DNA of 64,000 nt from Paludibacteraceae bacterium (GTDB lineage Bacteria; Bacteroidota; Bacteroidia; Bacteroidales; Paludibacteraceae): positions 1 through 64,000 of the forward strand of contig JAFSKL010000016.1 of NCBI GenBank assembly GCA_017448985.1. The letters are read 5' to 3'. The notes under the pieces were generated by a model. The model saw only the letters and a program-made list of their open reading frames with translations. It did no database searches and was not told the origin of the DNA. This document shows, piece by piece, positions 25,672 to 36,700 of the stretch. A program made the translations under genes and the position numbers. The stretch's first letter is position 1. Each line of letters begins with the position of its first letter.

Positions 25672-26033
25672 CATAAGACATCCGTTTTGCCTTACCTCTG
25701 TACCGCTGAATTGCAACACCATGAACGGAATGCAACCAGACGCAGGTAGTGAGCCACACGCGCTCAATAAGCTTTTGCGACTGCAAAAGTACTACAAAAA
25801 AATGACATGTGCAAATTTTAAAGCAAAAAAGTGAAAAATAAATTAAAAATTTAATGATATTTGCCCAAAACCTCCGAATTCGGGGGAATTAAAAACAAAA
25901 AATGACCAAGTGGTTATTCGAAGAAATTGAAACACCACTTCAACGAAACAGGCAAGTAAAATCTAATGACAAGATAAACATTTAAACATGTAGCCTGCAC
26001 GAATAAAGGGGAAAGATATAATTAAAAAAAAAC
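25672..26033. other. Spacer before the satellite, no gene; inverted repeat at 25871-25886
   Basis: CCTCCGAATTCGGGGG is a nearly perfect palindrome followed by AATTAAAAACAAAAAA and may act as a terminator. AATCTAATGACAAGATAAAC at 25961 is the third copy of the island tail word. A minus-strand TACTTTTG (25780-25787) has no gene behind it. Confidence 0.5.
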
Positions 26034-26510
26034 TCGGTTACCGGTTATGGGTTATGGGTTATGGGTTATGGGGTATCGGTTACCGGTTATCGGTTACGGG
26101 TTATGGGAAAGGAATAAATTTTTAGAAAACTCGGTTACCGGTTATGGGTTACGGGTTATGGGTTATGGGGTATCGGTTACCGGTTATCGGTTACGGGTTA
26201 TGGGAAAGGAATAAATTTTTAGAAAACTCGGTTACCGGTTATGGGTTATGGGTTACGGGGTATCGGTTACCGGTTATGGGTTACGGGTTACGGGAAAGGA
26301 ATAAATTTTTAGAAAACTCGGTTACCGGTTATGGGTTATGGGTTACGGGGTATCGGTTACCGGTTATCGGTTACGGGTTATGGGGTATCGGTTACCGGTT
26401 ATGGGTTACGGGTTACGGGGTATCGGTTACCGGTTATGGGTTACGGGTTACGGGGTATCGGTTACGGGTTATGGGGTATCGGTTACCGGTTATCGGTTAC
26501 GGGTTATGGG
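26034..26510. repeat. Hierarchical heptanucleotide satellite GGTTAYS
   Basis: The array consists of 7-bp units GGTTATG, GGTTACG, GGTTACC, GGTTATC and GGGTATC. These are grouped into superunits: about 9 to 10 heptamers, then the spacer GGAAAGGAATAAATTTTTAG plus AAAACTC. Three spacer copies separate the first four blocks; the fourth block is longer. Only positions 6 and 7 vary in most units. Bases 26049-26073 contain four runs of three or more G separated by TTAT, a canonical G-quadruplex motif resembling telomere repeats. Open frames through it (MGYGLWVMGYRLP and so on) are by-products. It lies just upstream of the adhesin gene family. Confidence 0.95.
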
Positions 26511-26538
26511 AAAGGAATAATATAAAAATCAAAATAAT

Positions 26539-26724
26539 ATGAAAAAGTTAATTACTAATTTGATGAATTTTTGTAGTTCATTCTTGAACTTACAGAGTAA
26601 TGTCGTCGTATTCGACCGTCGGTTGACCGTCGTTCGACCGTCGTTCGACCGTCGTTCCACTATGCTGAAACTCGTGTCCGTTTTAGTACTCATTCTGACC
26701 ATCGGAGTTGGAAATGTGTTATGA
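26539..26724 (+). pseudogene. Truncated adhesin leader (61-residue ORF)
   Basis: MKKLITNLMNFCSSF, then FDRRLTVVRPSFDRRST and a hydrophobic segment LKLVSVLVLILTIGVGN, stop. It parallels the start of the giant protein at 27717 (SLDRRLTVGSPS, LLKMIAVLVMVFSLGVGQMW), so it is the leader of a lost or recombined family member. Its immediate upstream sequence (AATAATATAAAAATCAAAAT) is nearly the same as that before the 26867 gene. It might be translated as a small membrane peptide. Confidence 0.6.
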
Positions 26725-26866
26725 AAAAATGTTGTGCCCAATAGAAAAGAATAAAAAGGAGAATTGCAGAAGCAATCATCGACAGAACTCAGCGGCAGAA
26801 AACAGGCTATGGGATATTGGGTTATCCCTTGGTCACAAAACGAAAATAATATAAAAACAAAATAAT

Positions 26867-27658
26867 ATGAAAAACAAAAATTTAATTAACAATGCAAAGT
26901 GGCTACTGGTAGTGGCATTTGCAATGATTAGTGCTCAACAATTGTGGGCAGAAGATGCAACGGTTGCCAACTTGACAATTTCTTCAAGACCAGCAAGCGC
27001 ATCTGAAACATTAACAGATGACCAAAGTAATTCTTGGGCATTTACTGCAAGTGAAGCTCCTCACACTGAGACCAATATGATTCATATAGGAACAAATTCT
27101 AGGGCAGTAGAGTATATCCAATTGGTTTGTTCCGGCCTTTCTACAAAAAGCATCAGTAAGATTCAAGTGTGGGGTGCTGCTAAAGCGAGCACATCAACAG
27201 TTATTAAGGTGTACATCGGTGAAAACCTTTTAGGCACATCTGAAGAGTTGTCAAACACTGCTATTTCAGGTGGAACAGAGTATAGTGTGAATAATAGTAG
27301 CAACTATTCTGGAGCAGTCAAGATTCGTGTAGAACGTCCAAGTTCTGCAACTGGTGCAATTTATTTTAACAAAGCCATTGTTACATATACTTCTGGCACA
27401 AAATATACCGTTACATGGAATGATAATAGCGGGCAGTTGAAGAGTGAGTCGATTACCGAGGGAAGTACCTCTTACTCCTGTCCTTCACCTGCTCCTACGA
27501 CGGCAGCGAATTGTGGAGACAAGTTTATGGGTTGGACGACATCCTCGTCGTACAAAGCCAATACACCTCCGACGGTATTGTTCACTGATGATTCAGGCAC
27601 TAAACCTGCCATTAATGCAGATACAGATTTTTATGCCGTGTTTGCGGATGAAGAATAA
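26867..27658 (+). CDS. Short secreted adhesin-family protein with one InlB-type repeat
   Basis: 263 residues. A signal peptide (KWLLVVAFAMISAQQLWAED) is followed by a beta-rich domain (about 30 to 185) and one InlB B-repeat/Flg_new-type module (YTVTWNDNSGQLKSESITEG, CGDKFMGWTTSSSYK, INADTDFYAVFADEE). It ends abruptly two residues after the module, whereas the neighbouring giant protein continues for thousands of residues and ends in a sorting-like motif. That motif is absent here, so this may be a truncated relative; the stop lies next to 7-bp repeat words. Family knowledge: these modules form beta-grasp-like repeats in secreted surface proteins. Confidence 0.7.
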   Translation: MKNKNLINNAKWLLVVAFAMISAQQLWAEDATVANLTISSRPASASETLTDDQSNSWAFTASEAPHTETNMIHIGTNSRAVEYIQLVCSGLSTKSISKIQVWGAAKASTSTVIKVYIGENLLGTSEELSNTAISGGTEYSVNNSSNYSGAVKIRVERPSSATGAIYFNKAIVTYTSGTKYTVTWNDNSGQLKSESITEGSTSYSCPSPAPTTAANCGDKFMGWTTSSSYKANTPPTVLFTDDSGTKPAINADTDFYAVFADEE

Positions 27659-27659
27659 G

Positions 27660-27716
27660 AATGAGAAAGGATAATGTTTAATGAGTGAATGTTTAATGTT
27701 TAATGAATTGAATATT
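27660..27716. repeat. 7-bp GTTTAAT-type repeat before giant adhesin start
   Basis: The words AATGTTTAATGAGTG, AATGTTTAATG and TTTAATGAATTG overlap the region before the ATG at 27717. The computed longest frame begins inside it (27681), but MKTNIQNMF at 27717 is the better start. Confidence 0.6.
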
Positions 27717-30700
27717 ATGAAAACAAATATACAAAACATGTTTAGCGAGTCTCGTTCTTATAGTGACGTTAGCCTTGACCGTCGGTTGACCGTCGGTTCA
27801 CCGTCGGGATTATACCATTCCGCACTATTAAAAATGATTGCGGTTTTAGTGATGGTTTTCTCGTTGGGTGTTGGACAGATGTGGGGAGCGGACACGGAAT
27901 TAACCTTCTCTCTTACATCTAATCCGGGAGGATGGCCGACAGCAAACTCAACCACATTGACCAACTATACGTATACGTTGAATGCGGTAAACTATACATT
28001 CGCCTTGAAAAATGTTAAGTGCAATTCCGGATATTTGATGCTAACCGCAACTGCTGTTTTGGGATTACCTGCAATAGAAGGAAAAACACTAAAAAAAGTC
28101 GTAGTTTCTAATTCAGGAGGATGTTCAACATCAACCCAAGTAGGAGTATCAAGTAGCAGTTCTTCCGCTTCTTCTGTTTCCGGAGGTGCCGCACAAACTT
28201 ATTCTACGCAGTCAAGTAGTTATACCTATAATTTGACAGGATTAAGTGCCAATACGGTATATTACTTGTATATTACGAATAAGAACTGTCAAATAACTCA
28301 AATAGCATTAACATACTACTCCGATGGTGGAGGCTGCTCAGAAGTAACAGATGAGATAACTGCATCAGATTTGACGGCTACTGGTTCTTCATATACAAAT
28401 TTCAGCAACATAGCTAAAACTTCAAGCGCAAAATATGCAGGTAACTCGGCCTTATATAATAGCACCAATATTCAGTTACGTTCAAATAATTCCAATTCAG
28501 GTATCGTATCAACATCATCAGGCGGCGATAGAGTAAAGTCTGTAACGTTAACAGTTGCTAGTGGTTCCAATACAATTAATGTATATGGAAAAAATACAGC
28601 ATATTCTGCCGCAAGTGACCTATACACCAGCGGCTCTCAAGGCACGTTAATCGGAAGTACAAGTACCACAGCCACCCTAACAATTACAGGAGACTATGCA
28701 TATGTAGGTATTCGGTCTAACAGTGGTGCAGTATATTTATCAAGCGTTGATATCACATGGGAGAGTTGCGGAGGAGGTGGCACTTATACATTCCATTTGA
28801 TGTTACCGGTGGGAGATGGTACATTTACTCAATACGATGTAACGGATAAGAGTCTTTTGGGATCCAGTCATTATAGTGACATTGTGTGTAAATATAAGGA
28901 GTGTTACGGAAGTGCTGCTTTCTATAATGGTTCTTGGACTAATTACTGGTGTCCTTCAAAAACAAATTTCGCAGATAGAACGACTTCGCAAGGGACTCGC
29001 TATAGTAGTAGTACAACTTTTCCTATCAGTTCGGAGACGGAAATAACATTATATCCACAATTTGCATATGGAAGTGGAACTTCCTATTATCACACAGATC
29101 CTCTTTGCCCGACATATCATGTGTACTACGACGGAAATGGCAAGACTGGAGGTACAGTACCTGCGAATAGTGGCGATTTGGATGGAGGCGAGACTATAAC
29201 GGTTTCTTCTAACACGTTAACCAAAACGAATTACACATTTACAGGCTGGAACACAGCTAACGATGGTAGTGGCACGCACTATGATGGCGGAGCGACCTTT
29301 ACGATGCCGGCTGCAGATGTAACTCTTTACGCGGAATGGTGTCGCGATTTGAGTACGCTGAATCTAAATACAGAATTTGACTTGGAGGCTGGTTCAATTA
29401 CCGGGGTTAGTGCTCGTATTGATTGGGCAGTAGAAGATGCAACCAAATACGATTGGGCTTTGAAGAAAGGTGCTTCGTTTGATGGTGGGACAGCAGTTTC
29501 TTCCGGTAGCAATATAACGGCTGACAATCAAGAGCTATCCGGTTTGGATCCCGGTACACATTATTGGTTTAAACTAACCGCCAAGAATGACTGCGGTGCT
29601 ACGAGTAAGGAAAAAACGATTGATTTCACGACCCTTAACGCGTATGTGATTCAATATAATAATAATGGTGGTAGCGGTTCTATCGCCAATGGAGCTAAGA
29701 CGGAGGGCGTGAACTTCACCTTGTCAAGCGGTACGGGAATGAGCAAGGACGGTTATCATCAGACAGGATGGTTATTGAATTCCGCTTCAGGAACCCATTA
29801 TAATCTAAGCGGCACATATAGCACCGATGCTGCTGCGACATTCTATGCAGAATGGACTGCCAATACCTATTCGGTTGTGTTTAATCGTAATGGCGGTACC
29901 GGTGGAGCCAATATGGCGAATCAGAATTTTACATATGACGTAGCGCAGAATTTAACCACATGTACCTACACAAAAACGGATTACAATTTTGCAGGTTGGG
30001 CTACATCTCAAGTGCTTGCTGATGCCGGAACGGTAGCCTATACTGACGAACAAAGCGTGAACAACTTGACAACGACAAATAGCGGTACCGTAAACCTGTA
30101 CGCTGTTTGGACCGAGAAGACTTATACGAATTATCGTACGAGTTGCGGATGTGCGGCATGGGGATTACATTTCGGAACAAGTGGACAGAGTGATTGGGAT
30201 GAGGAGTGTTTCACAAAAGTTATACCTGCTGATGCGTCTGACCATGAATGGCAAATCACGAACTTTATTATTCCGAACAAGACGCATTGGTATGTGGATA
30301 ATGCAGCAGGAGATGATGCTAAAAAGTTAGAGACTACATGGTCGAGTTTGTATTTTGCTGCTTCGCAAGGTTCAGGAAGTCGTCCGATGGTCGGTTCTGC
30401 TACCGGTGCAGTAGGAACGGTGCGTATCTACGATAACAGCGATTGGAACAACCGTTATGCAGGATTTATTCCGAACGGATATGTATTGAAGTTTGGAACT
30501 ACCGAGTATCCATTCACTCTTGCAAGCGGCAATGAGTACCATTCGGATCCGATAACCTACAACGGTACTTCGGCAAGATACAATGTGAGTGTAGGTATTG
30601 AAGACACCAATGGCGACTATGTGAGCACAGACAACACATCTGAGATGCAGCACATCTTCCTTAATACAGGTGGAACGAGTCTTTGGAGCAACTTAGGTGT

Positions 30701-33700
30701 AGGTGATTTTGGTTTGTACGACGTTACTAATTCGCAGTTCACCTGTTTGATGGTTGCTGTTCCGGGTACAAGTTATATATATGAAGGATGGGTTCCTTCC
30801 AACTGTACGCAAGTGATTTTCGTGCGTTTGAAGAGCACAACGCTGGCATGGGGAGAAGGCAATGCCAATGTTTATAACCAAACTAACGATTTAACCTTAC
30901 AAGCCAACAAGAACTATTGGACTGTAACCGGTTGGGGCGGAGGCGATGGAAACTGGTCTTCATTTGACAGAGTCGGTTATTTCCGCATAGATGTGGATTA
31001 TACCGATAAGAACTGGTATGCTCGTTTTATTCCGAACATCGTGTTGAGTTATGACAAGAACGATGCGGGTGCGAGCGGTACGACGGCTATTACCACCGTA
31101 GCCGCAGATGCAGCAAACAAGAATGTGACGGTTGCTGCATGCGGATTTACAGCTCCGTCAGGTTATCACTTTGACCATTGGGATACGGCTCCTGACGGCA
31201 GCGGTACGGATTATGCTCCAGGAGCAACTTACAACCTGACAACAGATGCTACATTGTATGCAATCTGGGCACCGAACACGCACACACTGACATGGAATCT
31301 GGACGGAGGTGCTATCTCTTCTGCCGGTACAGCAGCTGGAACAGTAGCGTATGGTACATCTTTGACGGCTCCGACAGTGACCAAGACAGGATATACATTC
31401 AATGTGTGGTCTCCTTCGGTACCGGCAACGATGCCTGATGCGGATGCGACCTATACCGCTACATGGACTCCGATAACTTATTCTGTGCGGTTTAATGCGA
31501 ACGGCGGTAGCGGAAGTATGAGTAATCAGAACTTCACATACGGCGTGGCGCAGAACCTGACAAATAATGCATTTACGCACGCTACCAAGGCGTTTGGAGG
31601 CTGGACAACTAATTCGGATGGAACGGGTGACGAGTATGCCAATGGCGCAAGTGTCAGCAATTTGAGCAGCACGCAAGGTGCAATCGTGGACTTGTATGCG
31701 AAATGGGTGGATTGTACGCTGTACACCGTGACGCTGAAAGTGCATAATGATACTTATCAGGTTTTGCAACAAGGTTCTTGCGGTGCGGCAGTTGATTTGA
31801 CGGGAATCACACCATTAGCGACTTGTTTGGGCGATTATACATTTGTAGGATGGCGCACGACGGATCCGGGTACAACGACTGCACCGAGTATCACTACTTC
31901 CTACACTCCGGCAAGCAATGCGACATTGTATGCAGTATATAGCAAGACGGAATATGTTGATTGGGAGCGTATTGAGGATGATGACGATTTAAGTATATAT
32001 GACACATATATCATCACCTCGTATGATAATCCAAATGCAATGTTAGCAGAGCAGGGGTCTAACAATAGACATGACGAAGACATTACTAAGAGCGCAGATA
32101 AGAAAACGATAGCATCTGTTCCTAATACGGTGGGACAATTTATGCTTGAGGCAGATGGTTCTAATTGGAATATCTTTGATATGCTTACTGCCGGCACGGA
32201 AAAATATTTGTATGCTGCCGGAGGTTCAAGTAATAACTATTTACGATTAACGGCTGACAATACGGATGGTAATGCAGAATGGTCAATCAGCATTAGTGAC
32301 GGAGCGGCTGACGTAAAGGCTCAAGGAGATGCTATGCGTAACTGGATGCTATTTAATACCAGTTCTAACGTATTTACATGTTATAATTCAAAAGCATCAG
32401 GATATAAATACCTCTCCTTCTACAAATATGTTCATACTCCATCTACGACTTATACAACCCAACCGGAGATTTCGGTGCGTGTAGTAACGAAGGGCACAGA
32501 AGATCCGGCATTAGGAACCTATACGATTGTTCCGGGTGTAGTCTGTGAAGGTGGTAGTGTAGCGTTGACAGCAACGCCAACAGGCAGTAACTCTTTTGTA
32601 AACTGGACGAGTGACAACGGCGGCACATTTGCTAACGCAAGCAGTGCTTCTACGACCTTCACACCAGCTAATGCGACAACCACGGTAACAGCCAACTTCG
32701 GAATGCTGATTACATTGGACAAGAACAATGTGAGTGCGAGCACGGATGGTAGTGCATCCGTAACGGCAAACGCCACATCATTGGGAGCGTTGGTAGCCCC
32801 GACATACACGGGTCACCATGTAGAAGGTTACTATGACGATGATGTATATACGCATAAAGTGGCAACCGATGCCGGTGTTCTGCAAGAGAATGTGGCCGGC
32901 TATACGGGCGCAGGCGGTGCATGGACAAAAGGAAGCGGTGCGACCTTGTACACTAGGTGGGAAGCCAACACGCATACTTTGACATGGAATCTGGACGGAG
33001 GTGCTACATCATCCACGACGCATACCGGTTATGCAAGCAGTACCGTAGCTTATGGCACCTCAATTACCTATCCGGCGAATAACACGATGAGTAGGACAGG
33101 TTATACATTCAACGGTTGGAGTCCTGCTTCTCCTCAGACAATGCCGGATGAAGATATGACTATCACGGCCTTGTGGACACAGAACAACTGGACGCTGACG
33201 ATGGCGACTGATCCTGTCGGCGTAAGTTCTGCGATTACTGCTCCGCGCACAGGTGCAGGTACCGTAACGAACAAGCATTATGGCGATGTGATAACTGTAA
33301 CCGTCAGCACACCGTCGCATTACACCTTTACCGGTTGGACACGAAGTGACGGTGGTGGATTTACCAATGCTTCGTTGACCACTACTACCTTTACGATGCC
33401 GGATGCTAATGTGACAGTCACCGCTAACTTTGAGGCAGAGACACCGCACACCGTGACATGGAGCGACAACGGTGAGACGAGTACTGAACAAGTTTACACC
33501 GGTGAGACAACCACATTCCCAGCTTTGGCGAATAACTGTGACTTGTATGTAGCTGCCGGATGGGTACAGGATAATAGTAACACGTTTACTGCAGAAACGG
33601 CGACAAAGCCCGGAACCATTTACGCAGCAGGAGAAACGACACCAGCGGTAAGCGGAAATGTGACTTATAAGGCAGTATATCGACATAAGATTTATACGGA

Positions 33701-36700
33701 TGCGGACTTTGAAAACGGAACGACTGACGGGAAAGCTTATTACTTGTATGCAAACTATAGTGGAAATAACCATTATAAGACAGTGCGTTATTATTCAGGT
33801 AGCACTTATGGTTTCTCTACTACGACTTCAAAGGCGAGTGCCATCCCTGTATATTTGATAAAGACAGGTGATTATTACTATATGCGTGACGTTAGTACAG
33901 ATAAATATTACTATAGTTCAACGAGTAGCAGTAATTACAATATCTCCGAAGCAGATGATTTTGAAGATTCTGATGCATATAAGTGGAGTTTCGCTGCAAG
34001 TGCATGTGAGACATCTGGATTAGGTGATTATAACATAACTAACAAAGCACATGCGGCAAACACGACACTCCGTCTAAATTCAAGTGGTGATTATATAAAA
34101 GAATATAAACAAACCGGAGCATGTCCAAATAAAGACTATTACAACTTAAATTTAGAGAAGGCTTATTACTATCGCTATACTCCGACTGCAGCATGTTATG
34201 ATATTACGATAACTGTAAATGCAGGAGGACGTGGAACCTTAGAGACAGTGGATGGTAGCAACAAGTTGGTAGGCAACGAATTGACGGTAACGCCCAATTG
34301 TGGATATGCAATTAGCAGTGTAAGTGTCGCATCAGGAACAGCGACTTACACACCTTCTTCTCTTGATTATCCGACGACTGCTACAGTTACTTATACGATT
34401 ATTCCTACCAGCAATTGTACATTCCGTGTAAACTTCACTACGGAAAACTCGGATTACAAACACACTATCAGTTTCTTGGATGGCGCGACTGTAATCGGGC
34501 AGACGAAGACAGATCCGATGCATGAGTGCGGTAGTTATAGTTTGCCGAATGGGTACAGTACTGCGGCAGGAGATGGAGGTGCTTGTGATGACGATGAAGA
34601 CGGCACACCGGATTGGACATTCGATGGCTGGACTGCAACGAACTATGTATATGGTCAGATGGCTGAGCCGAGTGGTATTCAAGCTGCAGAAAGCAGTCAA
34701 ACGGCTACCGGAGACGCTACTTGGTACGCGGTATATCATAAGTCATTTGCTGCTGGAGATTTCTTCAATATTAAGTTTAGTGACAAATATATTGCAGATT
34801 ATGGTAGCAATCAGTTTACGACTACAACAACTGCCGCTGACGCTCTGCAGTTTAATATGGAAGATGGTTATCTCTATTATATAGATAAGGTAACGCGCGC
34901 GAAGAAGTGGGTATATTATACAGGTCCTTCCGGGCAAAATGTTACGGTAAGCGATGCCAAACCCTCTTCAAACTATTATAAAACCACATTTACAGAAAGT
35001 GGCGGCGTTTACGATATCGTAAGTAATAGCAAGTACTTAGCTCTAAGTGGTGATAAAGTAAAATACTTAACTACAGCTTCAAATGCGACTAAACCAAATG
35101 CAGAAGCCTTCAACGCTTACTATCCAAAGACAGAGTGTACAACCCAGTTAGCAACGATAACGTTTGATGCAGGTGCAGGAAATACCTTTAGCAGCAATAG
35201 TTCACAGACTTATGCCGTTGAAGCTGAAATAAATGGCCACATTACGTTGCCGATTGGTGGAGACATAGTATATGACGATACCGATTGGACATTTGCCGGT
35301 TGGTCAGCGTCCACGATTAACAGCATTGCTCCGGGTGCTCCGAGCGATCTGATTCCCGGAGGCGGTTCTTACACAGTGACCGAAGATGCTACATTACATG
35401 CAGTCTATAATCAGACGCCTCCAATCTATGATTTTAACAACCACGGTGGTACGTATCTGATATGGGCGACTGTAGGCGACGTCAACTATTACGTGAAGAG
35501 CACCGGTGCTCAAACACAAGGCAAGTTGGGCTATACAGTAAATTGTTCTGAAGCTTCCATCTTTGAATTTGTTGAAACTGAGACAGAAGGTAAATATAAG
35601 TTGCACATAGTTGGTGAAGCCAAGTATCTTGGAGGAGAAGGCTGTGCAGATGCAAATACCGATTTTGTATATACCAATGCAAATGCAGCTCCTATCTGGA
35701 CGGTAACACAGAGAGATCCGGATACTTACGGCAAGTGGCGCGTTGTAACCTCCTGCGGCAACCGTGGATTTGTATGCCAGCATAGCGGTAGTGCTGTATT
35801 CGGTCACTACTCAACAACTCAGATAGGCGCAGGGTATTACTTTGATGTTAATATCGGTCATTGCGATGATTACTATACGACTAATCCGAATAAGGATTTG
35901 TCAGTAAGCGGTGACCTGAAAGTGACGAGTAGTAACGGCCGCATGGTGATGGCAAAAGATCCGTTAGTCATCAACGCCAGCAATTTGGCTGCCAATTCAC
36001 CGATTACCATTACATCGAATAGCAGTGATGTATATTTCTCGGAGGCACGTGATGTAAATATTGAGAAAGCAAGTAAGCCGACTACATCTCTGACGTTTAA
36101 TGCAACGACCGGTGAGTTGAGCGATAAGAGTATCTACGTTCACTATATGCCGAGTGTTTCGACGCATGGAATAGAGGATGTTATAGTGACAGTTGCTTCA
36201 CCTGAAAAAACAACAAGCATTACCATCAAGGTGCGTCATATGCCTGCAACGTTTGCTATTTGCGCAAAGGTGGGTACTGCGTGGTACGCACTGAATGGTA
36301 ATATGAGGGGAGCTGCTACTCCGAAGGCCATTCAGATAGATGTGGATGAGAGTACTTGGATAGCTTATGCGCCTGATACCTGCGCATATCAGTTGTGGCC
36401 GGTTAAAACGACATCCGGTTCCGGTGATCGTTATCAGGCGAATGGAGAGAAAGTTCGTTTCTCGGCTGTTAATAACGTGGCACAAAGGGCTAACGCCGGT
36501 TTGTGGGCAAATAACAGCAGCGGTAATAACAACATTGACAATGATGCGGCGATAACAGCCATTACTAATGGTGGAGATGCCGCATATGAGTGGAAGATTG
36601 CTGCAACAGAAGTAAGTGGTACGTGGAAATACACGTTACAAACGGATCAAAGCACAAACAAGAACAAGTTGAATGTCCATCGTGACGCGAACCTCGTCTG

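Noticed and set aside
26034..26510. Possible CRISPR array
   Set aside because: Units are 7 bp, spacers are identical rather than unique, and no cas genes are present.
21620..26530. Integrated phage or transposon
   Set aside because: No integrase, transposase, terminal inverted repeats or tRNA target seen; only decayed accessory genes and direct repeats.
26144..26542. ORFs with MGYGLW-type repeats in the satellite
   Set aside because: By-products of the heptamer array; several frames give similar strings and none has gene-like flanks.
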